A stretch of DNA of 64,000 nucleotides, from NCBI RefSeq assembly GCF_030253575.1, contig NC_080567.1, positions 9,944,501 to 10,008,500 of the forward strand, in the 5' to 3' direction. The notes beneath the pieces are model-generated. The model ran no database searches. It had not been told where the DNA came from and saw only the letters and a program-made list of their open reading frames with translations. The position numbers and the translations under genes were made by a program. Positions within the stretch are counted from its first letter, which is position 1, and every line of letters begins with the position of its first letter. Of this stretch, positions 11,027 through 23,030 are shown piece by piece. Origin of the DNA: Rhododendron vialii (taxonomy: Eukaryota; Streptophyta; Magnoliopsida; Ericales; Ericaceae).

Positions 11027-11484
11027 GTAGCACCATTAGATTTAATTTTTAGTGATGCATGGGGCCCTTCCCCTTTTCTTTCTATTGATGGTCACAAGTA
11101 CTTTGTAATCTTCTTGAATAATTTTTCAAAGCACATTTTGTAATTTCCCATGTTCAATAAATTTGATGTCTTCAATATATTTCCCAAGTTTCAAGCTATG
11201 GTTGAGCGTCAATTTTCATCTACAATAAAACCTGTTCAAACTAATTGGGGTGGTGAATTCCGAAAACTCTATTCTTATTTCGCCACTCTAGGCATTCTAC
11301 ATTGTCTGTCCTGCCCACATACTCATGAACAAAAAGGTTCCACTAAACGGCGACATCATCACGTTGTTGAAACCGGCCTCACTCTCATTGCTCAGAGTTT
11401 TTTTTATATATATGGAAGTACTCTCTTTTTTAAAACAATTGGCTGGAATAATCTAGTTTTCAAACTATTTTTAAAACTACTCAG
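11027..11484 (+). pseudogene. Copia integrase core, truncated
   Basis: The frame PLDLIFSDAWGP leads into the integrase catalytic core, with the first aspartate in FSDAWGP and the second expected in the NWGGEF region (usually DNGGEF), where the aspartate is changed to N. The HTHEQ...V region marks the third motif (usually QNGxxER). Stops occur, and similarity ends near 11484. The integrase would join element cDNA to host DNA; the changed catalytic aspartate and truncation make this a relic. Confidence 0.8.
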
Positions 11485-11596
11485 TAGAGCCACTTCAAGT
11501 GGCGCTACTTGTGAGTAGCACTACTTCTATAGGCACTTCGTATTAGCTTGCATGGCAATAATGTCCATGCAAGCAGTGCTATCTCAGATGGCTCTA
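11485..11596. mobile_element. Small terminal-inverted-repeat element with internal hairpin
   Basis: The segment is bounded by TAGAGCCA and its complement TGGCTCTA. Inside, 11546-11555 and 11565-11574 form a perfect 10-bp stem (GCTTGCATGG). It sits where the Copia integrase stops. A TA target duplication is possible if the outer TA pairs are counted as such. Low certainty: it may be only a chance palindromic block. Confidence 0.35.
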
Positions 11597-12031
11597 ATGC
11601 TTTAGAATAGGGCTTGTATACCGCTAACCCAAAAGACGCTTTTTCTCCCTCTCTCTTCTGTGATCTCTAGTCTCCTGCCCTTCTGTGATCTCTTGTCTCC
11701 CCTTTTGCGATCTCGCTGGCTGTTCAACAGACACTGTCCAAACACCAGCCACACTCCGTTGTCCACTCTCTCTCGCGATTGCGATCTCACAGCATGCCTC
11801 TTTCCCCCCTCCCCCGTCTCTCTCATTGATTAGGGTGTGAATTTGTTTGTGAAAGAAGGCTAAACTATATGGGTGGATGCTGAAACTAATGTCTATTTGG
11901 TACCCAAACCAGACAACGACCTCTTACACTGGCACCCCCATCCCCACGCCCATTATCCCCTCTGTTATTCCTCTTGTGGGCATCAACTCTTCCACTGGAA
12001 TTTTGATTACCATTCATTACTCCATTATTCT
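11597..12031. other. Unassigned stretch between Copia relic and fused LTRs
   Basis: A pyrimidine-rich part (11630-11830, many CTCTC words) is followed by AT-rich sequence. Short open frames on both strands show no domain. It may be leftover retroelement leader, but nothing proves this. Confidence 0.3.
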
Positions 12032-14315
12032 TGTGGACACCTACCAAAAAGGGGCATCGCCACACATATATCCTCTAACACTTGTTTCACCAACTATTTA
12101 AATCATAGATATTTCCATGGCAAGGAACATCTCCACATGATGACAAACTAATGCCAAAGAGTCGCCACTTAGTTTATTAAAAGCTAAGAAAACAAGTAGA
12201 GATTTAGGGTACGAGAGCCAAAAATACGATAAGGGGAAGGTGTTAGGCACCCCTTTTCGCCTAGTTGTGAGACCGGCCCATAATCATTCAACATACAATT
12301 AATGTTTGCTTTATTTAATTCTATACAAGTAATCCGGTTATTTGCCTTTAAACAATCAATAAGGTGAGTCAGGACAGGTAAATAAACTTCATGCATTTAA
12401 CCAACTAAAGACATGAGACTGTCCCAACTGATGGATTCCACGACCGGTGAATAGATGTCACGGTCATGGGATCCCACTAGTTTAATGTACCGACCGCAGG
12501 AACAATGTCCCAGCCGATGTTCTTCCTTACACCAGAATACGAACAGTCAACAGAAAAGTAAAAGATAAATGCTACGAATTAAAATACTTGAATACATCCG
12601 AACCATAGGCCCCTGGGCCTTACCACCTTAACCCCTCAGTGCACAATTGCTTCGGATTGAGAGTGTTTGATTGACTTCCTTCTCGAAACCCTAGGATTAA
12701 GGTTTGCACTTCGGGGTTCGATCACTCGGATTGCGGCTACTCATGAGTGTTTAGGGCTTTTATAGAGGGAGTATGATAGGTGATATCTCCAGGGTTTCAT
12801 GGCTAGAGATTATTGAGAAGTATATTAATTTTGAAACCCTAAGACCTCTTTATATAAGCATGGGATGACTCACTTCGGCCAATCAAATAGCGTGAATCGA
12901 AATGGAAGTGTAGGGAAATAAGATCTCTTCATCGTGATCTCTTTCGTAACTCCAAAGCCTTGCAATTTGGCTGCTAAGGTTTGAGCATCGGATCAAACGA
13001 AGACCGAACATTCCAGAACGCTGAGAAAATGGATCTGGCGGCCGCCAGAAGCGAGGAATGCATCTCGCTGGTGAGGAAACAATCTCTTAGGGAGATTTTC
13101 AAACACCATATTCCAAGGGTGAAAGAAAGAAGTAACGACCATCACATCAATCTAACGGCCAACAAATTTATTTTCCTAGAATATTGTATTTCTGTCTTGA
13201 AAGGCTTTTTGGCTTTGCATTGGGTCCTCTAAGTGGCTAAAAAGACTCACCATGCTTTATTTAATTCTAAACACATAACCTATTTTTATCCTTTAAGCAG
13301 TTAATGGTGAGCCAAGACAATAATTAAAACATGCATAAAAAATAAGCAGAAAGGACAGACTGTCCCAGCAAATGGATTCCACAGCCAGTGAATTGATGTC
13401 ACGGCCGTGGAATCCCGCTAGATCTATGTACTGGCCGTGGAAACGATGCCCCAGCCGATGTTCTTCCTCACACTAGATCAAACGATTAACAGAAAATGAA
13501 AATGCTACAATTAAAGTACAATAGCATAAGACAAATCAAACCATAGGCCCTTGGGCCTCACCACCTTGATCCCCCAGTGCTTGATTGCTTCGGCTTGAGG
13601 GTGATTGATTAACCTTCTTCTCAAAAATCCTAGGGTTATGGTTTGTACTTCGGGGTTTGATCATCGGATTGTGGCAGTCTACGAGGGGTTAAGGCTTTTA
13701 TAGAGAGAGTATGAGAGTGTATTTTTGCAGGGTTTCACGGCTAGAGAGGGTGAATTGTGATATGAATTTTAGAACCCTAAGGCCCCTTTATATAGGCATG
13801 GGGTGACTTACTCCAACCAATCACGTGCACGGTTCAAATTGGAAGTGTAAGGCAACTCTAACTCTACATGGTAATCTCTTTACGTAGCCCAAAAGAATTG
13901 GAAAATGGCTGCTAGGGTTTGAGCATCGGATCAAACGATTAACAGAACATTCCAGAATCTGGAAAAAGGACGATCTGGCGGTCGACCAATTGATTAAGCG
14001 GCTGAGGAATGCATCTCGTGGGTGAGGAATCAATCTCTCAGGGAGATTTTCAAACAACATATTTCACGGGTAAAAGAATGAAGTGGAGGCCATGAAATCA
14101 ATCTTGCGGTCGACAGATGTATTTACCTAGGATGCTGTATTTCTGTTTGAAAGGCTATTTGGCTCTAAATTGGGTCCTCTAAGTGGCTAAAAGTACTCAC
14201 AAAAATTCCTTAGGTTTACGAGAAGTCAATCAGCAATCACAGTATCCATTCATCACCGGGATTGTCCCCAAGGTGGGACTTGAAATAATCGTTAGGCCAA
14301 ATTGGGGTGTCTACG
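12032..14315 (+). mobile_element. Two truncated LTRs of family A fused head to tail
   Basis: The first copy starts TGTGGACACC at 12032 and runs to about 13252, missing its last ~120 bp. The second starts abruptly inside the same family sequence (CATGCTTTATTTAATTCTAA, near 13252), missing its first ~275 bp, and ends GGTGTCTACG at 14315. Both match the solo LTR at 6619-7955 along their length, including the GAAGGTGTTAGGCACCCC word (12237, first copy) and the CCCCAGCCGATGTTCTTCCT region. The outer ends are family ends, but the flanking pentamers (attct and ctccc) do not match. Confidence 0.8.
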
Positions 14316-15212
14316 CTCCCAACTACCCAAATTAATGGCCTCACCTCCCAACCAGCCGCTACCTGGTACTAATGGCAGAAGGGTGTAATTGTGTAGCAGG
14401 CATCTTGGAGGCCTATAAATAGGTGGGTTTGTTAAGCTTGTGGGGTGGTGGTAGCAGGAATGTGAGGGAGAGGGTGAGGTCGTGTGTAGCGAGCTAGTGT
14501 GCCTCCTTGGAGAGTTATTTTGTAATATATAGAGTGAAATTTTCTTTGATTTTGTTGAGTGTGTTGTGTGCGTGTGTGACCCCTGGAAACAACAAGAGGC
14601 ACCAACCACTTAGCCAAAGACATTAAAAAAAAACCCTATCAATTCATAAAATTATTGCATAAGGAGGATGATATCATGAACGGTGATTGAGTTGCATATT
14701 TGGCGTGTCATGGATGTCATTTCGCTTCACTGTTGCGGCGTATCAAAGCCTCATTTAGGTTTATGATGTGTTGGAATTGGACTTGTTTTAACATGACGAG
14801 TATATGGAGGCATCGTTTGAACCCGTTGAAGTGCTATATATGACGGGTATCATTTGGACTAGTTTTTCGACCTGGTAGAAACCCATTTGAACCAATTTTG
14901 TAACACTCAGACGTGTCAAAATAACAATATTGGTGGAGCTCTAAACTTCCTCTCAAAGCATATTGCCTTTGCAAGATGCTTACGCCTTCGGCCAAATAAT
15001 GCCGGCCCTCAACGTACGCATGGTGGAATTGGGAAGAAGAGAAATTCATTCATGCCCAAACCTAAGAGCTTGAAAAATCTATACAGTCGGGCCACACAAG
15101 TTGCCTCCTGTTTAGTGTCATAGAAAGTAGCGGACCTTGCCTCTGTAAAGCTCCACGTCAAGGGAATCATATGATCCTCCGACTCCATTGAGGGGCAAAC
15201 TTAATTCATAGG
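14316..15212. other. Unassigned, possibly an LTR fragment with TATA box
   Basis: A CCTATAAATAG box at 14412-14422, followed by a pyrimidine-poor leader and GTGTGTGACCCCTGG near 14570, looks like an LTR promoter region, but I cannot find its ends or a partner. The rest (14640-15212) shows no domain or repeat that I recognise. Confidence 0.3.
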
Positions 15213-15489
15213 ATTATGTGGAAGAATACTACAGGGAATAGGCATATTTGTTTTGATTGGAATGTGCCTACAAAAATTCTACAAGTGATGGTCGGTGTTA
15301 AATTTGTTTTTTTTTTTCTTTCTAAAAATCAATAAGCTCTCATAATTTCTATCACAAAATTGTTGAGTCCTAACTCCACTATTGGAGCTGGCCTCAGGGA
15401 TTGAATTTGCCAAAAAAAAAAAACGTAAGTGCTTTTGTTCTACTAAAAGATCTAACATAATAGATTTATGCTTCTACTGAAAGATATGA
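15213..15489 (+). repeat. 277-bp direct repeat, left copy
   Basis: This segment starts ATTATGTGGAAGAATACTAC and matches 25085-25357 with few differences over its whole length. The two copies bracket a ~9.6-kb block that contains the Tekay element and older LTR-like sequence. Neither copy has TG...CA ends, so they are not plainly LTRs. Confidence 0.8.
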
Positions 15490-16179
15490 AAAGTGCCGAA
15501 ATATTGATATTTTGGCCCTCAAAACTACACTCGGTAGTCATTTATATTTATTACTTGATATTAATTTTGCTTTTATTTTATTTATACGTTTATCGAGCTC
15601 GTTGTCCAAGATACTGGATAAAAAGAAGAGTTTAATGAAGTTTGGGCTCAAAATGCAAAAGTGTTGAAAGAAGAATTATTGATGCATTATTTCAAAAAGC
15701 CCAAAGGACCCACTATGCTATTACAACAGTAATACCCTAATACAGAGTATATGTATTATTCATCCCACTGACTTCGGCAGCTTTTGGAACGGGAAATTGG
15801 TCCTTGGCAGTGGATGAAATCCGCGAGAGCCTTGGACGAGATCAGCTTTGGACTTCGGCACTTCTGATACTCTCATTCTCATGGCCTGCTAAACGTCTCT
15901 TCTAGGGTGTAGATGAAGCTTGCATCTTGAGTAAAATTATTTATTTTTTGATTTAGGTTTTTATTCGAATCATGGTTGTATAACTTTTAAGGATTTATTT
16001 ACAATATTAATTCTTTCCATCAAATCTTGTGTAGAATTCCTTGGTTTTATGCACTTCATACAGTGGTCTGAAATTGTTTTATGATAACTGGTTGGATGGA
16101 TTATACTACGTACGACGCATCGTGCCAATGAGACGATCCGTACTTGATTAGAGACGGTTCGTGCTAGTAAGACGATTCG
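15490..16179 (+). mobile_element. Older LTR-like sequence, left part, host of the Tekay insertion
   Basis: The sequence around 15900-16179 (CTTCTAGGGTGTAGATGAAG, then a long AT-rich tail) resembles the middle of a long plant Gypsy LTR. It continues on the other side of the Tekay element at 24682, where a word like AATCTCTGTGGAGCAATACTC (25008 region) resembles the 3' end of Athila-type LTRs. I infer an old LTR split by the later insertion; its true ends are unclear. Confidence 0.4.
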
Positions 16180-17824
16180 TGTAGAGACCCATATTTAATT
16201 TCTTTAATTTTAATGTTGATAATTGAGAAAATGGGAGAATGTGATGTGTTTAAAGGATTTGAAATAAAGTGATAGAATTGATTGTGGAAGGGTGCAATGT
16301 GTAGTTTGCAAATATATGGGTATATATAGAAGGGTGAGAGAGTAGAGAATTATTTTCTCTCATCTCCCTCTCCTGACTCTTTCTCTGTCTCTCGGCGCTC
16401 TCCCTCTCTCTTGCTCTCTCTCCAAATTTCACCCAAAATCGACTCAAAACAATCTCACATCTTTCATCCCTACGCGTATTGTGATCCTTATCTCGCTGGT
16501 TTGAGCTCAGGGAAGTCGTATTCCGGTCGAATCAAGGTTTTCGGAAAGCTAGGGCTCGTAACTTCTTGGGTTTCATTTTTCGACTTTGAGGTAGGGATTC
16601 TACCTCTCAATATATGTGATAAAAGCATTTTCCTTGCCTAAAATCATGTCCTTGGTTGTTGTGATTGTTGTTATAGTTGAAATCCTTGAAATCTGCTCAA
16701 ACAGGCATCTACATCGATACTACTCTACTCAGTATCGATACCACAATCTCTGGAACGTTTTTAGGCACTATTGTATCGATACTAGTTTGGCTAGTATCTA
16801 TACAAAAAGGGCTTAGGGATAAATTTTGCTATTTTGTTCCAAACTCCATTGTTTTAACCTCCGATCATTTCTAACTTGTTCTTAATATCACCAAATCATC
16901 CCATAACATGATTAATCATATCCGTTGAGTTCTTGAAGTATCTTTGCATCCCTCGCCCCTTGTTTGGTATAATTTGACTTTGATTTCCATATGGACTTTG
17001 ATTGAATTAGAATGACACATAACAAGGATATGATACGCTCGGACACGTGTTGACACAACGAGTACATTCAGGACTTATCGATGGGTAGGTGCCTGGCAGG
17101 GGATATTGGGATCCCTTAATCGGCCCGATAGGAGCAAAACCTCACATTGATTACATTCAAGGCCTACCGATGGGTATGGTGCCTGGCAGAAGGTATCGGG
17201 ATCCCTTAATTGGCTCGGCAAGAGCTTTGGCTCATGACACCTATGATGAGAAGACGTTGGTCACATGAAAGATGAAAATGGTTCTAGTTGAGTTGCATGA
17301 CGTTCACTAAGTTTTCGTTTGGAAATTGTTGAGCCAAAGTTATTGATTACCGCATAGTCCTTGTTCTTGTTCCTATTTTGTGTTCTCTCCGACATTTCTC
17401 TCGCATATAATGTTAGCATAGAATTACCTACTAGGCTAGTGTAGCTCAAACCTATTATCATTTTCAGGTACTAACACAGGGCAGTAGCGTGCATAGTTGG
17501 AATGCTTGGATCTGGGATTATTTTTGAAAGCTAACATTGAGGAGTTACTTAGTCATCTTTGTAAATCTTTTTGGAAGATGTATTTGTAACTCTAATTGTA
17601 AATCTTTTGACTATGGAATATTGTAACCCTTAACTCTTGGATATTCAATACTTATGTTAATTTGGGCCTTGGAGCCGAAGATGTAATCTTTTGGAAACTA
17701 TTGGTTGTTGAAGTATAATTATGGAAATGAAAATGTATAACTCTTTTGGGGTATTGTACGGATGATCGTGAGATTTTATTTATGGAAACCCTTTTTATTT
17801 ATGTTGAAAATCAAGAATGTGACA
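16180..17824 (+). repeat. 5' LTR of the Tekay element
   Basis: 1645 bp from TGTAGAGACC to ATGTGACA. A TATATATAG box near 16320 is followed by a pyrimidine-rich CTCTC leader, as expected for the transcription start. A cluster of palindromic GTATCGATAC words is at 16708-16802. It is nearly collinear with the 3' copy; differences are mainly single bases and a few small indels. Confidence 0.95.
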
Positions 17825-18094
17825 ATTTGGTATCAAAGCATAGGTTTAGAACACCTAAAGACTGTGGGGAGACATTTCGTCTCATGGGTTCAAAATTTTG
17901 CATCTCTTAACATGACTTGTACATGCTTGTGTGACTAACATTCATATGACTACTTGACATTGCTTTTTCACTATAGTAGATTGGTGTAGAGTTGTTATTA
18001 CCCTTGTTGGGAAGTTTGGGGCATTTACCTCATAGTAAATATGCTATGGTTGATAGTTTTCTGTCTTAATTGTTGTAGTAAGATACCTCCGAGA

Positions 18095-19179
18095 ATGCGT
18101 GTTAGACAGGGTGCGGCCGAAAACCGGGGTGGTCGTGGTCGTGGGGTTAGTCAGCATGGGGAGAACCCAGGTGGGAATCCGGGGGTTAAGGTCGGTCGGG
18201 GTGCAAGAGTACCTCTCGTTCAAAACCAATTTGCTAGGGATTTCGTCGCAGCACTTACAGCTGCAAATCTTTAAACCAAGCTCCTACAAACAACTGAGCC
18301 TTATTGTCAATGTGAGAGTTTAGCCGTAGAAATCCACCGACGTTTGATGGGACAAGTAGTGACCCTATTGTGGCCGATCATTAGTTAGCGCAAATCCGTA
18401 AACTTTTCAACACTTTCAAAATTACTGAAGATGACTTACGGGTGAACATTGTGGCTGTCCAACTAACCAGGGAAGCAAATGAGTGATGGGAATTTGTCCT
18501 AGAATCTAGGAAGGATGCGAAGAGAGCGGCAAGGACCGCAGCTCAAGTAAATGAACCGGATGTTGAGAATTTGACATGGGCCGAGTTTGAGACATTATTT
18601 GAGGAGCAATACTTTCTAGAGACTAGTCGCGAGCAGCTGAGAGACCAGCTTGAGAAGTTGGAGCAGGGAAGTATGACCGTGTTGGAGTACGCTCAGAAGT
18701 TTCAGTCTTTATCTTGATTTGCGCCAGAGTTGGTGGAGACAGAGGAGAGGAAATGTAGACATTTTGAGAAGGGGCTTCATAATACCGTGAGGAGAATGGT
18801 AATGGTGCAACGCAAGACAAAATACGCCGAGGTTGTTGAGTGTGCGAGGAGTATTGAGATACCGAAAGAAGCGCAGAGGAATAGGAGAGCTTAGGAACCG
18901 AAACAACCAATTGTGAATGTGAGTTTGTCATCAAGAAGCTTAGGGAGTCAGGGGAGGAAAAGGCCGAGGGAACCGTCTCAGACATCGCAGGGTAGTTCGT
19001 TGAACTTTAGGCCTTCGCCTTCTTCTTCAGGGACTCGGGGTGCTTTGTCTAGACCTCTACATGTGTGCTACAAGTGCAATCAATCTGGACACATTCGTAC
19101 TCAGTGTCCACATCTTCAGAAGGCTTGTTATGTATGTGGTAAGACCGATCATCTCGCTAGGAATTGTCCTCAGGGATAG
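18095..19179 (+). pseudogene. Tekay gag with two CCHC zinc knuckles, broken
   Basis: The frame starts with a glycine/arginine-rich head (GRGRGVSQHGENPGG), then the capsid-like core (GSMTVLEYAQKFQSL near 18670-18712), and ends with two CCHC knuckles: CYKCNQSGHIRTQC and CYVCGKTDHLARNC (19066-19170). Gag would form the particle and bind RNA. In-frame stops at 18274, near 18323 and near 18715 break it. The reading frame also shifts between pieces. Confidence 0.85.
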
Positions 19180-19194
19180 GAAGTGCAAAGTGAG

Positions 19195-22100
19195 TTGGGT
19201 TCCGTGCAGTAGCTGGGAACGGGGTATAATGTGGGCCAGTAATTTAGGGGCACTCTGAGGCAGCAGTAGCCTCACTTCTGCCAGACTACGTCCGTTCAGA
19301 ATTCCGGGGTTGATAAGGGAGCGAGTTCTTCCACGCCTACTCAGGGTTCCGGTCCGAATGGAGGTCTTATGCAGGGTTAGGGTACCCAGGGGCCAGTTTA
19401 CAACATCGCTTCTGCTATTCCATCTACCACTGCTTAGGCTCCGGAGACATCTGTTGTGAGGGGTACATTTCTTTTGTTTAACTCTTTTGCTAAAGTACTC
19501 TTTGACTCTAAAGCATTGCATTCATTAATTGCTGTATCATTTGTGTGTGCCTTAGAATTGGAAGCAGAAAATGTTAGTCCTCCTTCGTTCGTTGAGACAC
19601 CTTTAGGGGGTAGAACACCTCTTGATCGTATTTGTCGAGATTGTGAGTTGGTCATTTGTGACCGTTGTTTTGTATTCAACTTCATCGTTTTGGGAATGTC
19701 GGGGTTTGATCTTATCTTGGGAATGGATTGGCTATCTACCTTTCATGCTACCATTTATTGTTTCAAGCGTCAAGTTCCTATTTGTCCTCCTGAGGGTCCT
19801 TGTTTTGAATTCTTTGGGGAGCGTCGGGAACTGTTGGAACCGTATCTATGTGGGTCTCGAAAGCGCGAGTCAATTTATTCCTTGTTGGCAAGTTTGAAAT
19901 TAGATGAGGATGCCTCCGTGCATGTGGAGTTACCCTTAGTAGTTTGCGATTTTCCGCATGTGTTCCGGGAAGAGTTGCCTGGTTTGCCTCCCGAGAGAGA
20001 GATTGAATTCTCTATTGACATACTTGCTGGTACCGCACCTATCTACATACCTCCGTATTGTTTCGTGCCCGCCGAATTGAGAGAGTTAAAGACCCAGTTA
20101 CAGGAATTGGAGAACTTAGGATTCATTCGTCCGAGTACGTCACCGTGGGGAGCACCGGCTCTTTTTGCGTAAAAGAAGGATGGTTCACTCCGCTTGTGTA
20201 TCGATTATTGTAAGTTAAACCGAGTCACCATTAAGAACAAGTATCCCATGCCTAGAATCGATGACTTGTTTGATCAACTTCGGGGTGTGACCTGCTTTTC
20301 CAAAATTGATTTGAGGTCCGGTTATCACCAATTGAGGGTTCGAAGAGAGGATATTCCTAAAACTGCTTTTCGTACTTGCTATGGTCATTATGAATTCGTT
20401 GTTATGCCTTTCGAATTGACGAATGCCCCAGCTACTTTCATGGACTTGATAAATCGTATCTTTCGTGCGTATCTTGATCGTTTTTTGGTTGTATTTGTCG
20501 ATGACATCCTTATTTACTCACCTACGGAGGAGGAGCACCAATCACATCTTACCATTGTTCTTGAACTCTTGAGAGAGCACCAATTATATGCTAAGCTTAG
20601 TAAGTGTGAGTTTTGGTTATCCAAGGTCAAATTTTTGGGTCACGTGGTTTCAAAAGGTGGAGTGTCCATTGATCCGGGGAAGATAGAGTCCGTTATGAAT
20701 TGGCAACGACCGAAGAATGTGTTTGAAATTCATAATTTCTTGGGTTTGGCCGAGTACTACGGTCGTTTCATTCTCGACTTCTCTCGTTTAGGGCCACCAA
20801 TGACTAGATTAACCTGTAAAGGGACTCGTTTTGTTTGGAGTGATGCGTGTGAGATGGCCTTTGAAGAATTGAAGAAAATGTTGACTACCATGCTGATTTT
20901 GATTGTGCCCGAACGTGGGGTTGGTTACTCTATGTATTATGATGCCTCTAAGGAGGGATTTGGGTGCGTGTTGATGCAAACGGGGCGAGTAGCAGCGTAT
21001 GGGTCGCGACAGTTGAAAACTCACGAGCGGAATTATCCTACACATGATCTAGAACTTGCGGCCGTCGTTTTTGCTTTGAAAAGTTGTTGCCATTATTTGT
21101 ATGGTGAAAAATTTGAAGTCTTTTCCGACCACAAAAGCTTGATATATTTGTTTTCTCAAAAAGAACTTAACCTTCGACAACGCTGTTGGATGGAGCATTT
21201 GAAGGATTACAATTTCGAATTGTGATGCCACCCGCAGAAAGCGAACATCGTGGCGGATGCGTTGAGTAGAAAACCGATACACTTAGCGAGTCTAGCTATC
21301 CACGAGTGGAAAATGATGAATGATTTGGGCTTTTGTGCTTCGTATTTCGAGGATGTTAGGGAAGGGGTCACGTTATGCAACTTGACGGTGCAATCGACAT
21401 TATCGACTCGAGTAATTGAGGCTCAACAACATGATGAGGAAGCGGAGGAACTCTGTGCTAAATTCTTTAGTGGAAACGCTCAAGAGGGGTGGATGATTCA
21501 CGCCGATCAAAGCTTGCGCTCTCAAGGAAAGTTGTTTGTACCCGTTTCGTGTTGGGAAGAAATCTTGCGAGAGTTTCACCATTTACCGTTAGCCATTCAT
21601 CTGGGGGGGGGGGGGGCGAAAATGTATCATGACTTACATAGGCCATTTTGGTGGTCCGGAATGAAAAGGGATGTTGTAATTTTCGTGTCCAAGTGTCTTA
21701 CGTGCCAGCAAGTGAAAGCCGAACATCAACGACCTACGGGGGAGTTACAACCATTGTCAGTAGCCGAGTGGAAGTGGGAAAACGTAACAATGGACTTCGT
21801 TATGGGTTTACCGAGGTCGCCGAGGGGGCATGACACTATTTGGGTAATCGTGGACCATTTGACTAAAACCGCACATTTCTTACCTATTCAGGTTACCGAT
21901 TCCGTGGATACACTTAGTTGTTTGTATATTCGGGAGATTATTCGACGTCATGGGATTCCCGTGTTTATCGTGTCCGATCGAGATCCGAGGTTTACCGCGT
22001 GTTTTTGGCAGAGTTTGCAAGCCGCTTTGGGCACAAATCTTTTGTTTAGTACCACGTATCATCCTCAAATTGATGGGCAATCCGAGAGAATGATACAGAT

Positions 22101-22882
22101 TTTGGAAACATGCTTTGGGCTTGTGTCCTGGATTTTCGGGGTAATTGGGAGTACTACTTGTCGTTAGTCGAATTCGCGTACAGTAATAGTTATCAATCTA
22201 GTATCGAAATGGCACCGTATGGGGCTTTATATGGGAGACCATGTCGATCACATGTGTGTTGAACCAAATTAGGTGAGGCTACGTTAGTGGGACCGGATAT
22301 GAACAAGGAATCCTCCGAGAGCATGAAAGCTATTCGTCAACGCCTTAAGGAAGCACAAGAGAGAACAACCGAACAAGTCAAGGTGATTCGCCAAAGATTA
22401 TTGACCGCTCAAAGTTGACAAAAGGATTATGCCGATCGTCGTCGTCGCCTATTATCGTTTGAAGAAGGGGATCACCTATTCCTTAAAGTATCACCTCGTA
22501 GGGGTTTATCGCGTTTTGGGAAAAATGGGAAGCTTTTGCTGTGTTATATCGGGCCGTTTGATATCATCGAGAAGATTGAGGAGGTTGCATATCGTTTGGC
22601 TTTGCCACTGAAGCTATCGGTGTACATGACGTGTTCCATGTGTCTATGTTGAGGAAGTACGAATCGGATCTGTCTTACGTTCTAGAGTGGTTCGAACTTG
22701 AGTTGGAGGCCAACGCGTCTTATGGGGAGGAACCGATACGTATCCTAGATGCCCGTGATCAAGTTTCGAGGGGTAAGATGATACCGTTAGTGCGAGTTTT
22801 GTGGAGTAACCACGGTAGAGAAGAGTCGACATGGGAAAGGGAGGACGCAGTTAGAGAGAAGTATCCGCACCTATTTCCGAAA
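19195..22882 (+). pseudogene. Tekay pol: protease, RT, RNase H, integrase, chromodomain; broken
   Basis: Order of domains: protease (19456-19800), where the usual DSG reads DSK, so the catalytic triad is lost; reverse transcriptase (20170-20640) with [10 protein letters not shown] and the FVDDILIYS active site; RNase H (20900-21270) ending VADALSRK; integrase zinc finger (H...H, CLTCQQVK) and catalytic core with D in MDFVMGLP, D in SDRDPRF and E in GQSERMIQ (21560-22100); and a chromodomain (22760-22882, NHGREESTWERED). Breaks: stop at 20170, stop at 21223, a one-base frameshift near 22105 and stops after 22260. A run of 14 G is at 21603-21616. The chromodomain of this lineage is thought to guide integration into heterochromatin. 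Confidence 0.9.
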
Positions 22883-23030
22883 TGAACCAATGTGAGTGTT
22901 TAATATTTACGTATCGTGATATGATTTGTTGCATGGATGACTATTAACATTGCATGCATATGTGATGTGTATGTTAGCTTGTCTTGGCATGGAGAATTTC
23001 GAGGATGAAATTTCTTTAAGGATGGTTGAA

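Larger units (their letters stand above)
6113..11484 (+). mobile_element. Decayed Ty1/Copia retrotransposon, split by two nested insertions
   Basis: Pieces at 6113-6618, 7956-9165 and 11027-11484 form one Copia element. The putative 5' LTR (about 6113-6236) starts TGTTAG and has a CTATATAAATA box near 6171. It is followed by a primer binding site TGGTATCGGAGC at 6240-6251, one base from the usual initiator-Met tRNA match. Then come gag, a protease core, the GAG-pre-integrase region and the integrase core. Reverse transcriptase, RNase H and the 3' LTR are missing; sequence similarity stops near 11484, where a small inverted-repeat element begins. Several stops and frameshifts show it is dead. 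Confidence 0.85.

Noticed and set aside
18623..19521. Minus-strand ORFs opposite gag and protease
   Set aside because: Antisense shadows of the Tekay coding region.
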